Counted from the stretch's first letter, positions 35,532 to 45,155 are shown. The stretch: DNA of 64,000 bases from JBEVOS01 sp044226655 (GCA_044226655.1 JBGAGO010000002.1:1-64000); one strand, 5' to 3'. A program made the numbers and translations. Notes: generated from the letters alone by a model not told the origin.

Positions 35532-36022
35532 TCACGCTGGCGGCCTGGGCGCGGCCGCGATGGCCGGTCTTGGCGCTGATCGCATCGGCGCTGATGCTGG
35601 CGGGCGCCCACGCCTTCGAGCGTTTCGGGAATATGGCGCCGTGTGCGCTGTGCCTTGAGCAGCGCAATGTCTATTGGGGCGCGATCCTGCTGGCGCTGGC
35701 CTGCATCGCCGCGCGCCGTCTGCGGCCGCAAACCGCGACGCCGCCGCTGGTGAATGTGCTGCTTGGCTTTGTCTTTCTGGCGGGCTGTGCTGTGGCCTCG
35801 TTTCACGTCGCAGTGGAGCATCATTGGGTGATCGCGCAATGCGACGCGGCTCGCATGTCGGAAATCACCACGCTCGGCGGGTCGGGCCCGATCGAATTGC
35901 CGCGCTGCGACAGACCGGCTTGGTCGATGTTCGGCGTCACAATGGCGGGCTACAACGCCCTGATCTCGCTCGGCTTGGCCGCAGCAAGTTTCTTCCTCGC
36001 ATGGAGCAAGCAAGATGCGTGA
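35528..36022 (+). CDS. dsbB: Disulfide bond formation protein B
   Basis: A 164-residue, four-helix membrane protein that reoxidises DsbA and passes electrons to quinone. The first Cys pair is C39-x-x-C42 (PCALCLEQR); the second pair lies in the periplasmic loop at AQCD and PRCD. Slightly shorter than E. coli DsbB. It overlaps coq7 by 8 nt. Confidence 0.92.
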   Translation: MITLAAWARPRWPVLALIASALMLAGAHAFERFGNMAPCALCLEQRNVYWGAILLALACIAARRLRPQTATPPLVNVLLGFVFLAGCAVASFHVAVEHHWVIAQCDAARMSEITTLGGSGPIELPRCDRPAWSMFGVTMAGYNALISLGLAAASFFLAWSKQDA

Positions 36023-36575
36023 AGGCGCGCCACATTTTCCTGGCGCGCACGCCAGCGCGCGGCGCACCGAAGAAATGATACGCGTGGATCACGCCGGCGA
36101 GTTTGCGGCCGTGCAGATCTATCGGGGACAACGCGCCGTGTTCGAGCATGCCCACGGCAAACGGGATACGGCCGCGCTCATCGCGGAAATGGAGGAAGGC
36201 GAACAGACCCATCTGCGAACCTTCGATCGCATGATCGCGGCGCGCAGCGTGCGGCCGACGCTTATGGCGCCGATCTGGCGCGTGGCCGCCTATGGGCTCG
36301 GCGCCGCGACCGCTTTGTTTGGCGAGAAAGCCGCGCACGCCTGCACGGAAGCGGTCGAAGACGTGATCGAACGGCATTATGCGGATCAAAGCGCCGCGCT
36401 TGCCGATCGCGAACCTGAGCTCAAGGCCGTGGTCGATCAGTTTCGCGCCGAGGAAATGGCGCACCGCGACACGGCGGTCGAGCATGGCGCGCGCGAGGCC
36501 CCGGCCTATCCGCTGCTGTCCGCCGTGATTAAATTCGGCTGCCGCGCGGCGATCCGGATTTCAGAAAAGATATGA
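36015..36575 (+). CDS. coq7: Demethoxyubiquinone hydroxylase Coq7
   Basis: A 186-residue di-iron hydroxylase for a late ubiquinone-ring step. Iron-ligand motifs are RVDHAGEFAAVQIYRGQ, EMEEGEQTHLRTFD, TEAVEDVIERHY and EEMAHRDTAVEHGA. A central hydrophobic patch (IWRVAAYGLGAATALFG) fits membrane association. It overlaps dsbB by 8 nt and the GNAT gene by 4 nt. Confidence 0.95.
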   Translation: MREGAPHFPGAHASARRTEEMIRVDHAGEFAAVQIYRGQRAVFEHAHGKRDTAALIAEMEEGEQTHLRTFDRMIAARSVRPTLMAPIWRVAAYGLGAATALFGEKAAHACTEAVEDVIERHYADQSAALADREPELKAVVDQFRAEEMAHRDTAVEHGAREAPAYPLLSAVIKFGCRAAIRISEKI

Positions 36576-37201
36576 GCGCGCCGCCTCACGCCCGCCGCGC
36601 CGAAGAACGGGAAAAGGCTATCGTCGCAGAGGTGCTGACGGACGCCTTCGCCGACGAGGCGGGGCTCAATTGGTGGCTGAAGCAAGGCGCGGCGAAGACG
36701 CGGGCGCGGCGCCTCTTCTTCGACAAGGCCGTAGAAGCGCTGATCAGCCCGAAGCGCGAATTGTGGCTCGCGCAAAGCGAAACGGGCGACGCCGCGCTGG
36801 GCGCCGCCATCTGGCTGCCGCCGGGCGCGCCCGCCTTTCAGGCGACGCCGGTTGAAGAAATCCTGCGCCTGCCGTTGTTTCTATCGATGGCCGGATGGCG
36901 GGGCGTTGCGCGCGGCTCCGCGCTGGGTGCGCAAATCGCGCGCTATCATCCGCCTATGCCGCACGCCTATTTGGCCTTTCTCGGGGTCGCCAGCGCGGCC
37001 CAGGGCCAAGGGATCGGCTCTGCGCTCCTGAAGCAGACGCTTGCGGGCGTGGATGCGCAAAAGCTCCCGGCGTATCTCGAGGCCACGACCGAAAGGAACG
37101 TGGCGCTCTACAAGCGGCACGGCTTCGACGTGATGGTGGAATTCGACGTGCCAGAGGGCGGGCCGCATTTTTGGTGCATGTTGCGCCCGGCGATGAGCTA
37201 A
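36572..37201 (+). CDS. GNAT-family N-acetyltransferase
   Basis: A 209-residue protein. The acetyl-CoA site is AYLAFLGVASAAQGQGIGSALL (Q/R-x-x-G-x-G/A form as QGQGIGSA), followed by ATTERNVALYKRHGFDVMVE. The substrate is not predictable. It is coupled to coq7 and overlaps the convergent methyltransferase by 4 nt (CTAA). Confidence 0.85.
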   Translation: MSAPPHARRAEEREKAIVAEVLTDAFADEAGLNWWLKQGAAKTRARRLFFDKAVEALISPKRELWLAQSETGDAALGAAIWLPPGAPAFQATPVEEILRLPLFLSMAGWRGVARGSALGAQIARYHPPMPHAYLAFLGVASAAQGQGIGSALLKQTLAGVDAQKLPAYLEATTERNVALYKRHGFDVMVEFDVPEGGPHFWCMLRPAMS

Positions 37202-38088
37202 CCGGGCTTTTCGCCCGCCGAACGCTCCGTCGTATTCAGCGCATCGGCCAAACGCGCCGTCGCGCTGCCGGGACGAAGCGGCTTTTGCTGGCTCTCATGC
37301 GGCGCCCAGCCTGTCATCGAGAGAAGATCGAACGTCGCGCGCACACGGCCGTCGCGATCGGAATAATGTGTGCGATAGGTCTCGACGGCGCGGTTGAGCA
37401 CGCTTGATGTAAGCGCACGCTGCGGCCGATCCACGAACGGCGCCGTTTCGCCCATGGCGCGGAGATCGGCCAGTAAAGCGATTGGCGTCGCGTAACGCAC
37501 GATGACGCGTTCACGATCCGCGGCCGGCAGCGCAAAGCCGGCGCGCTGCAGTAAACCCGCCAGATCGTAGAGCTGCGCGAAGGGCGCGACGCGCATCGCG
37601 GCCCCGCCGCTCTCTGCGCTTTCGGCCTCGATCAACGCCAAGCGCAGCTCCTGCAGCGTGTCCGCGCCAAACATCGTCCCGAGGAACAGCCCATCCGGCG
37701 CCAGAGCGCTGCGAATGTTGGCGAGCGCGCCGGGGAGATCATTGACCCAGTGCAGCAGCAGGGGCGAGACGATGAGATCGTAGCGCGCCGCGCCGAGATC
37801 CAGGCTCTCCAGATCGATGACGATATCGCCGCCTTCGATGATGTCCGCGCGCGCCAGCGTCGCGATGCGCGCAGACAAGTCGGGCCGGGTCGCAAGGGCT
37901 TCGGCCGTTAAGTCCGGCGCGCCGAGCGCCAGCGCGCGGTCGAACCTGCGCGGAATCGCTTCAAGCCGCTCCGCCAAATCCTCCGCCGCTCGGCGGTGAA
38001 GGAAGGCCGCCTTCGCGAACCCGCGCGCCGCACGCCGCTTGTGCGCGCGCACCAGAGTCTGGTCGAATGGGCCGACAGGGGCTGACAT
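37198..38088 (-). CDS. BioC/NDUFAF5-like SAM-dependent methyltransferase
   Basis: A 296-residue protein. The start with FDQTLVRAHKRRAA and FLHRRAAEDLAERLEAIPRRF, and the core YDLIVSPLLLHWVNDLPGAL, are typical of the alphaproteobacterial relatives of mitochondrial NDUFAF5, a complex I assembly factor. The usual glycine-rich SAM motif is weak (ALALGAPDL). The function in bacteria is inferred. Its start codon overlaps the comF start on the other strand. Confidence 0.82.
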   Translation of the reverse strand: MSAPVGPFDQTLVRAHKRRAARGFAKAAFLHRRAAEDLAERLEAIPRRFDRALALGAPDLTAEALATRPDLSARIATLARADIIEGGDIVIDLESLDLGAARYDLIVSPLLLHWVNDLPGALANIRSALAPDGLFLGTMFGADTLQELRLALIEAESAESGGAAMRVAPFAQLYDLAGLLQRAGFALPAADRERVIVRYATPIALLADLRAMGETAPFVDRPQRALTSSVLNRAVETYRTHYSDRDGRVRATFDLLSMTGWAPHESQQKPLRPGSATARLADALNTTERSAGEKPG

Positions 38089-38848
38089 GGCGCCATTCTA
38101 TTCAGGAACCAGGACGCGGGCGAATGGCGGCCTCGCCGCGCGCGCGGCTGATCTCATCTGGCCGCCGCGTTCGCTGTTGTCTGACGCCATCCTCGCCACG
38201 CCCGGCGCCATCGAGCCGTCCTTGTGGACCGAGCTCCAATTTCTGAGCGATCCGCTGTGCTTCCGCTGCGGCTTCCCGCTGCCTGATTATGCGGGGGAGG
38301 AGGCGGTCTGCGGCGCATGCGCGGCCGAGCCGCCCAACTATGACCGCGCCCGCGCCGCGCTGGCTTATGACGATCATGCACGCCGGCTGGTGCTTGATCT
38401 CAAGCGGGCGGGCCGCCGTGACGGGCTCCCCACCTTCGCGGCCTGGATGAAGGCTGCGGCTGCGCCCCTGCTCGAAGAAACGGACCTGATTGCGCCCACG
38501 CCGATGCACTGGACGAAATTGGCCGTCCGCCATTTCAACCAGGCCGCCTGGCTGGCCGAGGCGCTCGCGAGGCTGTCGGGCAAGCCATGGTCGCCAGGGG
38601 TTCTGGAGCGCTTCAAGCGTCGCAAGAGCCAGGCCGGCCTGTCAGCCTCCGAACGGCGCCGCAATGTCGGCGGGGCCATCCGCGCTAGGGGAAAGCTGGA
38701 CGGCAAAACCGTTTTGGTGGTCGATGACGTGCTCACCACGGGCGCAACCGCCGAAGCCTGCGCTCGGGCTTTGCGCAGGGCCGGGGCAAGCCGGGTGCAT
38801 CTGGTCACTTTAGCGCGCGTTGTCCGGCCGGTGGACGTGCTTATATGA
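38087..38848 (+). CDS. comF: ComF-family phosphoribosyltransferase-like protein
   Basis: A 253-residue protein with an N-terminal zinc ribbon (CFRCGFPL and CGAC) and a C-terminal phosphoribosyltransferase domain: FNQAAWLAEALARLSG, RRKSQAGLSASERRRNV and the PRPP loop VLVVDDVLTTGATAEACARA. ComF proteins are linked to DNA uptake in competent bacteria; here the role is inferred. The ATG lies in CATG shared with the divergent methyltransferase start, so one of the two starts may be misplaced. Confidence 0.88.
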   Translation: MAPFYSGTRTRANGGLAARAADLIWPPRSLLSDAILATPGAIEPSLWTELQFLSDPLCFRCGFPLPDYAGEEAVCGACAAEPPNYDRARAALAYDDHARRLVLDLKRAGRRDGLPTFAAWMKAAAAPLLEETDLIAPTPMHWTKLAVRHFNQAAWLAEALARLSGKPWSPGVLERFKRRKSQAGLSASERRRNVGGAIRARGKLDGKTVLVVDDVLTTGATAEACARALRRAGASRVHLVTLARVVRPVDVLI

Positions 38849-38872
38849 CGGGCGAATGAAGGAGAATCGGGG

Positions 38873-39133
38873 ATGCGCCCGGTTACGGTCTACACCAAGG
38901 CTTTCTGCCCCTATTGCACGCGGGCTCTGGCGCTGCTCAAGCGCAAAGGGGCCGTGGTCACCGAGATCGACGCCACGCTGGATTCGGCCAAGCGCGCTGA
39001 AATGATCCAGCGCTCCGGCGGCCAGCGCACCTTCCCGCAGATATTCATCGGCGACGCGCATGTCGGCGGCTGCGACGATCTTCACGCGCTCGATCGCGAA
39101 GGCGGTCTCGATCCGCTCTTGCAGGGGGCCTGA
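38873..39133 (+). CDS. grxC: Glutaredoxin 3
   Basis: An 86-residue monothiol/dithiol oxidoreductase reduced by glutathione. Active site C12-P-Y-C15, then RTFPQIFIGDAHVGGCDDL with the cis-Pro and glutathione-binding GG. It fits the GrxC type. It is in a run with comF and the nitrilase and overlaps the latter by 1 nt. Confidence 0.96.
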   Translation: MRPVTVYTKAFCPYCTRALALLKRKGAVVTEIDATLDSAKRAEMIQRSGGQRTFPQIFIGDAHVGGCDDLHALDREGGLDPLLQGA

Positions 39134-39963
39134 TGGCGCGCCCTCTCCGTATCGCCGCGGTCCAGCTGCGCAGCGGCATCGAGCCGGAGGCCAATCGCAA
39201 GGCCGCGCTGCCGCTCATACGCGAAGCGGCGCAGGCAGGCGCACGTTTGATCGCGACGCCTGAATGCACCACGCGGCTTGACCGCGATTCCAAGCGCATG
39301 CTGGCTGCGATCGGACCTGAAAAAGACGATCCGGATTTGAATGCATGGGCGCGGCTCGCCGAGGAATTCGGCGTGTGGCTGTTGCTCGGCTCCGCGATCG
39401 TGGCGAGCCCGAGCGGCAAAGCATTCAATCGAAGCTTTCTTTATGCGCCCAACGGCAAAGTCGCGGCGCGCTATGACAAGATCAATTTGTTCGAGGCTAA
39501 GCTCGGCGGCGGCGAGGCTTACCGCGAAAGCAATTCCTTCGACGCAGGCGGCGAAGCGACATTGGTTGAAGGGCCAATGGGCGCAAAGCTAGGCTTGACG
39601 ATCTGTTACGATATGCGCTTCCCCGATCTCTACGCCCGCTTGGGCCGCGCCGGCGCTGAGATCATTTTCGTTCCGGCCGCCTTCACGCGGCCCACAGGCG
39701 AAGCGCATTGGGAGGTGCTGTTGCGCGCCCGCGCCATCGAGACGGGCGCGTTCGTGGTGGCGCCGGCGCAAGGCGGAACGCACGAAGACGGGCGCCAAAC
39801 CTGGGGCCATTCGCTGGTCGTCGATCCGTGGGGCAAGGTGGTGAAGGCGCTGGATCACGATGAGCCGGGCGTCTTGATCGCGGACATCGATCTCGACGGC
39901 GTCGGCGAAGCGCGCGCCAAGATTCCAGCCTGGCAAGGCGGCCAGGATTTCACCGGCCCATGA
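39133..39963 (+). CDS. Carbon-nitrogen hydrolase (Nit-type)
   Basis: A 276-residue nitrilase-superfamily enzyme with the Glu-Lys-Cys triad: Glu44 (TPECT), Lys116 (YDKINLFEA) and Cys158 (LTICYDMRFPD). It most resembles the Nit1/Nit2 group, which removes deaminated glutathione or omega-amides; this fits its place beside grxC. It overlaps the DUF1178 gene by 4 nt. Confidence 0.9.
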   Translation: MARPLRIAAVQLRSGIEPEANRKAALPLIREAAQAGARLIATPECTTRLDRDSKRMLAAIGPEKDDPDLNAWARLAEEFGVWLLLGSAIVASPSGKAFNRSFLYAPNGKVAARYDKINLFEAKLGGGEAYRESNSFDAGGEATLVEGPMGAKLGLTICYDMRFPDLYARLGRAGAEIIFVPAAFTRPTGEAHWEVLLRARAIETGAFVVAPAQGGTHEDGRQTWGHSLVVDPWGKVVKALDHDEPGVLIADIDLDGVGEARAKIPAWQGGQDFTGP

Positions 39964-40385
39964 TCCGCTACGCTTTGCGCTGCGCACATGGCGACGAATT
40001 CGAAGCCTGGTTCGCGAGCAGCGGCGACTATGATCGCCAAGAAGCGGCGCGCCTGATCGATTGCCCATTCTGCGGCAGCACCGAGGTCGAGAAGGCGCCC
40101 ATGGCGCCGAATGTGATCCGCACGGATCGAGCGGCCGAGGCCAGCCCGCGCGCGATGGCGATGGCCATGGCGCAGAAGGTGCGGGAAACCATCCGGGATA
40201 GTTTCGACTATGTCGGCGAGCGCTTTCCCGACGAGGCGCGACGCATTCATGCCGGTGATGCCGACGAGCGCCCGATTTGGGGCGAGGCTACGCCCGAGCA
40301 GGCCAAGGAGATGGCCGAAGAAGGGCTCCCCGTTTCGGCCTTGCCGCCCGAGCTGACGCCGACGCCGCCGACCAAGCTGAACTGA
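39960..40385 (+). CDS. DUF1178 family protein
   Basis: A 141-residue protein of a largely alphaproteobacterial family. MIRYALRCAHGDEFEAWFAS, a possible zinc pair (CAHG and CPFCGS) and the end GDADERPIWGEATPEQAKEM are typical. Function unknown; the position after nitrilase is conserved in related genomes as I recall. Confidence 0.85.
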   Translation: MIRYALRCAHGDEFEAWFASSGDYDRQEAARLIDCPFCGSTEVEKAPMAPNVIRTDRAAEASPRAMAMAMAQKVRETIRDSFDYVGERFPDEARRIHAGDADERPIWGEATPEQAKEMAEEGLPVSALPPELTPTPPTKLN

Positions 40386-40433
40386 TCGGCGCCACAGCTG
40401 AGACAAACGAAAAATGGCGTGAGAACATGGCGA

Positions 40434-40775
40434 ATGCTCAAGCCCGTCACCGCCTGTCTGCTCCTCGCCGTTGCAAGCTGCGCCACGCCTGCGACAGCGC
40501 CGCAGCGCTGGACTGGCGTGTACGAGACCTCGTTCGAGGTCAGCGCCTTTCGCCCCGAGGGCACACGAGAGCAATGGTGGGTGACGCCCGCAAACGAAGA
40601 TGCGGCGACCCAATTGAGCGCCGCGATCCCGCATCCGCCCGAGCGGCCGCCTTGGGGCAGCGCGCGGGTGACGCTTGAAGGCTATCGCAGCGCGACCGGG
40701 CATTACGGCCATCTGGGCGCTTACGAGCGCACCTTCCGCGTCACGCAGGTGATCGCGGCTTCACCGCCGCCCTGA
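40434..40775 (+). CDS. Small putative lipoprotein
   Basis: A 113-residue protein from ATG 40434; MLKPVTACLLLAVASC is a lipoprotein signal with lipobox VASC. A GTG at 40419 would add five residues. The mature part has no recognised domain. Its last 35 nt overlap the end of ubiG on the other strand. Confidence 0.65.
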   Translation: MLKPVTACLLLAVASCATPATAPQRWTGVYETSFEVSAFRPEGTREQWWVTPANEDAATQLSAAIPHPPERPPWGSARVTLEGYRSATGHYGHLGAYERTFRVTQVIAASPPP

Positions 40776-41481
40776 GATAGTTCATCGAAATGTCGCGGGA
40801 GAGGCGCCATTCGCCGCCGATCGGCTGATAGCTCATGCCCACGGGCGTTTCCCACGCCAGGGCAGGCGCGGCGCGTTCCAATTCATCCGGCGTCACGAGT
40901 TTCTCAAACGCATGTGCGCCTTCCGGCGCCATGTGCAGCACGCGCTCGGCGGCGAACAGCGCCAGGGAGCGGGCGCGCTGCGTTCGATTGATCGTTGAGA
41001 TCACCAGCAATCCGCCCGGCTTCAAAAGCGCGGACGCCGCGGCCATGAACGCGCCGAGATCGGCGACGTGCTCGACGATCTCGAGCGCCGTCACCAGGTC
41101 AAACGTCACGGGCGCCCGCACAGCCAAATCCTCAACCGTCGAAACCTCAAACGTCACGGCGAGGCCGCTCGCTTCGGCATGGACGCGCGCGGCCGCGACG
41201 GCCTCGGCGGCGCCATCAATGGCCAAGACCTCGGCCCCCATTCTGGCCAGCGGCAGCGTCGTCAGCCCGCCGCCGCAACCAATGTCGAGCGCCCGCAGAC
41301 CGCTGAGCGGCCGTGCGCCGCGCACGCCGAAACACGAGGCCGCCGCATCACGGATGAAGGCCAGGCGCAGCGGGTTCATGCGGTGGAGCGCAGCGAACGG
41401 CCCCTTGGGGTCCCACCATCGGGCGGCCAGCGCGCCGAATTTGGCGATTTCGGCGGGATCGAGCGTGGAGGAGGCGGCCAT
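40741..41481 (-). CDS. ubiG: Ubiquinone biosynthesis O-methyltransferase UbiG
   Basis: A 246-residue methyltransferase carrying out both O-methylations in ubiquinone synthesis. KFGALAARWWDPKGPFAALH at the start, the SAM motif ALDIGCGGGLTTLPLARMG and INRTQRARSLALFAAERVL are diagnostic. Divergent from lysC with a 106-nt gap and tail to tail with the lipoprotein gene. Confidence 0.96.
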   Translation of the reverse strand: MAASSTLDPAEIAKFGALAARWWDPKGPFAALHRMNPLRLAFIRDAAASCFGVRGARPLSGLRALDIGCGGGLTTLPLARMGAEVLAIDGAAEAVAAARVHAEASGLAVTFEVSTVEDLAVRAPVTFDLVTALEIVEHVADLGAFMAAASALLKPGGLLVISTINRTQRARSLALFAAERVLHMAPEGAHAFEKLVTPDELERAAPALAWETPVGMSYQPIGGEWRLSRDISMNYLRAAVKPRSPA

Positions 41482-41587
41482 CTGGCCAATGTCAGCGGGC
41501 TCAGACCGGGGTCAAGCGCCGCGTTTCCCTGTCCGGGCGAGCATGGTACAGGCGCGCGCCACTCGCTGGAGGAACCCGGGCCAGGAC

Positions 41588-42850
41588 ATGCCGCGCGTTG
41601 TAATGAAATTTGGCGGCACGTCCGTTGGCGATCCGGCGCGCATCCAGCGCGTGGCCCGCATTGTGGCGGCGGAACGTGCGCGCGGCGGGCAATTGGCTGT
41701 CGTCGTCTCCGCCATGGCGGGCGAGACCGACCGGCTCGTCAAGCTGGCGCGCGAGACGGCGGGCGATCTGGCGGCGCAGGCTGGCAGCGGCAAGCCGGGC
41801 TTCGACGACGAATACGACGTGGTGGTCTCCACCGGCGAACAGGTGACCACCGGGCTCCTGGCGCTGGCGCTACGCGCGCTGGGCCTCTCGGCGCGTTCGT
41901 GGCAGAGCTGGCAGGTGCCGATGCGCTCGGACAGCCAATTCGCCCGCGCCCGCTTCGACAGCATCGACCCCGACAAAATCGGCGCGGCGATCGACGCCGG
42001 CGAAATCGCCGTCATTCCCGGCTTTCAGGCGGTCACGTCGGATCAGCGCATCACGACGCCGGGCCGCGGCGGCTCGGACACCTCGGCGGTGGCCGTTGCG
42101 GCGGCGCTCGGGGCGGCGCGCTGCGACATCTACACGGACGTCGACGGCGTCTACACGACCGATCCGCGGATCGTGCCGAAGGCGCGGCGACTCGAAAAAA
42201 TCTCCTACGAAGAAATGCTTGAGATGGCCTCGCTCGGCGCGAAGGTGCTGCAGACGAGGTCGGTTGAACTCGCCATGGCGCAACGCGTGCCGGTGCGGGT
42301 GTTGTCCAGCTTCGTGGAGCCCGGCGAGTCGAACGCCGGCACGCTGGTGTGCGATGAGGAAGAGATCGTGGAAAAGCAGGTTGTCTCCGGGGTCGCCTAC
42401 AGTCGCGACGAAGCCAAGATCACGCTGCTGGGCGTGGAAGATCACCCTGGCGTCGCGGCCGACATTTTTGGCAAGCTCGCTGACGCGAACGTCAATGTCG
42501 ATATGATCGTGCAAAGCCAGAGCCGCGCGGAAGGCCATCAGAACATCGTCTTCACCTGTCCCGATCGTGATGCGCCGCGCGCGGCCGACGTGCTCAACGG
42601 GATCCGCGAACGGATTGGCTTCGAGGACCTGCAGATTCGCCGCGACGTCGCCAAGGTGTCTGTGATCGGGATCGGCATGAAGAGCCAAGTGGGCGTGGCC
42701 CGCACGATGTTCTCCGCGCTGGCGCAGAAGGGCATCAACATCGAGGTCATCGCCACCTCCGAGATCAAAATCAGCGTTCTGATCGACGCCCAGTACACCG
42801 AGCTTGCGGTCAGGGCGCTCCACACGGCTTATGGGCTCGACGCCGCGTAA
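41588..42850 (+). CDS. lysC: Aspartate kinase
   Basis: A 420-residue monofunctional aspartokinase that commits carbon to Lys, Met and Thr. The kinase domain opens with MKFGGTSVGDPARI; FQAVTSDQRITTPGRGGSDT and CDIYTDVDGVYTTDPRIV are active-site segments. Two ACT domains at the C-terminus (VNVDMIVQSQS, then GINIEVIATSEIKISVLI) give allosteric control. GGAGG lies about 15 nt before the ATG. Confidence 0.96.
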   Translation: MPRVVMKFGGTSVGDPARIQRVARIVAAERARGGQLAVVVSAMAGETDRLVKLARETAGDLAAQAGSGKPGFDDEYDVVVSTGEQVTTGLLALALRALGLSARSWQSWQVPMRSDSQFARARFDSIDPDKIGAAIDAGEIAVIPGFQAVTSDQRITTPGRGGSDTSAVAVAAALGAARCDIYTDVDGVYTTDPRIVPKARRLEKISYEEMLEMASLGAKVLQTRSVELAMAQRVPVRVLSSFVEPGESNAGTLVCDEEEIVEKQVVSGVAYSRDEAKITLLGVEDHPGVAADIFGKLADANVNVDMIVQSQSRAEGHQNIVFTCPDRDAPRAADVLNGIRERIGFEDLQIRRDVAKVSVIGIGMKSQVGVARTMFSALAQKGINIEVIATSEIKISVLIDAQYTELAVRALHTAYGLDAA

Positions 42851-42876
42851 GGCGGCTCACGGAGGTACAAGGCGGC

Positions 42877-45138
42877 TTGGCGACACCGGCGGCGAACGTC
42901 CCCGGCTCCCGCGTGCTTTTGCGCAAATTGCGGGAGATCATGGAAGCAGCCGGTTCCGCGCAGGACCGGTTGGACAAGCTCGTCTCCATGATCGCCGCGA
43001 CCATGGTGGCTGATGTCTGCTCCATTTATCTGAAGCGCGGCGGCTTCAACGAATTGTTCGCGACCGAGGGTCTGAAGCGAGAAGCCGTGCACCGCACGCG
43101 CCTGGCGACGGGAGAAGGCCTCGTCGGCCTCGTCGCGGAATTGGGCGCGCCGCTCAATCTGGCGGACGCGCCACACCATGAGCGGTTCTCTTATCGGCCG
43201 GAGACGGGCGAAGATCCGTTCATGTCGTTCCTGGGCGTGCCGATCGTGCGCAGCGAGCGCGTGTTCGGCGTGCTCGTCGTGCAGAACCGCGTGGCGCGCG
43301 TCTATGGCGATGACGAGGTCGAGGCGCTTCAGACCATCGCGACCGTGCTGGCCGAGATCGTGGCCTCCGGCGCCTTCGGCGATCCTGAGGCGCTCAAGGG
43401 CGTGGAAGCGCGCGCGAGCGGCGCGGAAACATTGCGCGGACGCGTCTTCTCGGAAGGCCTCGCCATGGGCGTGGCGGCGCTGCACGAACCGCACGCGCCG
43501 CTTGGCCGCATCATCGCCGATGATCCGGTTCAGGAGCAGAAGCGTCTGGACGCCGCGATCGCGCAAATGCGCGAGGGCCTCGAAACCATGCTGCATGGCG
43601 ATCCGGGCCGGCTCAGCGGCGAGACGCGCGAGGTGCTCGAAACGCTGGTGATGATGACGCGCGATCCCAGCTGGGAACGCCGGCTGCATGATGGCGTGCG
43701 CGCGGGCCTGTCGGCCGATGCGTCCGTCGAAGCGGCCCGCGCTGAACACCGCGCACGCATCAACGCCGCGAAGGACCCTACCTTGCGCGAGCGCATGAGT
43801 GATTTCGAAGATCTCGACAATAGGCTGCTGCGCGCGCTCGCCGGCCGCGATTCGCTGGCGACCTTGCCGCCTGACGCGATCCTCATCGCGCGCGATCTCG
43901 GTGCGGCGGAATTGCTGGAATATGGCGGCGCACGGCTCAAAGGCATTGCGTTAGAGGAGGGCGGCCCGACCGGCCATGCCGCCATCATTGCGCGCTCAAT
44001 GAGCGTGCCGATGGTCGGGCGCGTGGCGCATCTGCTGTCGCGCATCGAAAGCGGCGATCCGCTCATCCTCGATGGCGAAGCTGGCGCGCTGCATTTGCGC
44101 CCTGAGCCGGACGTCCAGCGCGCCTATCGTCAGCGCCTTTCAATGCGCTCGGAGCGCACGCGCGCCTTCGCGCTGTTGCGCGATCGTCCCGCGGTGACGA
44201 AGGACGGACGGCGCATCGCGCTGCTGCTCAACGCCGGCTTGGCGCTCGACGTGCAACATCTCGAAGACACCGGCGCCGAGGGCGTCGGGCTCTTCCGCAC
44301 CGAATTTCAGTTCATGGTCTCCGAGACCCTGCCGCGCCTTTCGAGCCAGACCAAACTCTACCGCGATGTGCTCGATACGGCCGGCGATCGTCCCGTGACG
44401 TTCCGCACGCTCGATCTCGGCGGCGACAAGGTCGCGCCCTACATGGCCACAGAGCGGGAGGAGAACCCCGCCCTTGGTTGGCGCGCGATCCGCATCGGCT
44501 TGGATCGGCCGGCGCTGCTGCGCTACCAATTGCGCGCGCTGGTCGACGCTGCACAGAGCCGGCGGCTTCGCGTGATGTTTCCGCTCGTCACCACGGTCGG
44601 CGAATTCGACGAAGCCCGCGCGCTGTTGGAGCGCGAAATCGCCTGGAGCGTCGGGCGTGGGCGTCAGGCGCCGACCCACATCGAGGTCGGCGCCATGGTC
44701 GAGGCGCCTGCCTTGGCGTTCTCGATCGGCAGCCTTAAAGACCGCGCGGATTTCCTCTCCGTCGGCACCAACGATTTGATGCAATATTTTTTCGCGGCGG
44801 ACCGCACCAATCCGCGTGTGGGCGAGCGCTACGATATTCTGTCGCCGCCGGCGCTCCGCTTTCTGAAGGCCATTCAGATAAGCGCGGCGCAGGCCGGCTT
44901 GCCGCTGTCGATTTGCGGTGAAGCCGCCGGTCGTCCGCTCGAAGCGATGGCGCTGGCCGGCCTTGGCTTCGACCGGCTCTCGATGCCGGCCTCAGGCGTC
45001 GGCCCGGTCAAGCAGATGCTGCTCTCGCTCGATGCGGGCAAGATCGGCGCCTTTATCGACGAGCGGCTAGAGGGCGAAGAATCCTCTTTGCGGGGCGCGC
45101 TCGAACAATATGCGCGCGATGCCGCCATCGCTCTGTAG
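42877..45138 (+). CDS. ptsP: Phosphoenolpyruvate-protein phosphotransferase PtsP (EI-Ntr)
   Basis: A 753-residue first enzyme of the nitrogen phosphotransferase system. An N-terminal GAF domain (about 30-165; ADVCSIYLKRGG, GEGLVGLVAELGAPLNL) is followed by the PEP-utilising EI core: phospho-His loop GGPTGHAAIIARSMSVPM, FRTEFQFMV, and the C-terminal GTNDLMQYFFAADRTN and LSICGEAAGRPLEAM. The start is TTG with GGAGGT 10 nt upstream. It commonly follows lysC in this class. Confidence 0.96.
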   Translation: MATPAANVPGSRVLLRKLREIMEAAGSAQDRLDKLVSMIAATMVADVCSIYLKRGGFNELFATEGLKREAVHRTRLATGEGLVGLVAELGAPLNLADAPHHERFSYRPETGEDPFMSFLGVPIVRSERVFGVLVVQNRVARVYGDDEVEALQTIATVLAEIVASGAFGDPEALKGVEARASGAETLRGRVFSEGLAMGVAALHEPHAPLGRIIADDPVQEQKRLDAAIAQMREGLETMLHGDPGRLSGETREVLETLVMMTRDPSWERRLHDGVRAGLSADASVEAARAEHRARINAAKDPTLRERMSDFEDLDNRLLRALAGRDSLATLPPDAILIARDLGAAELLEYGGARLKGIALEEGGPTGHAAIIARSMSVPMVGRVAHLLSRIESGDPLILDGEAGALHLRPEPDVQRAYRQRLSMRSERTRAFALLRDRPAVTKDGRRIALLLNAGLALDVQHLEDTGAEGVGLFRTEFQFMVSETLPRLSSQTKLYRDVLDTAGDRPVTFRTLDLGGDKVAPYMATEREENPALGWRAIRIGLDRPALLRYQLRALVDAAQSRRLRVMFPLVTTVGEFDEARALLEREIAWSVGRGRQAPTHIEVGAMVEAPALAFSIGSLKDRADFLSVGTNDLMQYFFAADRTNPRVGERYDILSPPALRFLKAIQISAAQAGLPLSICGEAAGRPLEAMALAGLGFDRLSMPASGVGPVKQMLLSLDAGKIGAFIDERLEGEESSLRGALEQYARDAAIAL

Positions 45139-45155
45139 GCTTTCTCACCGCGACA

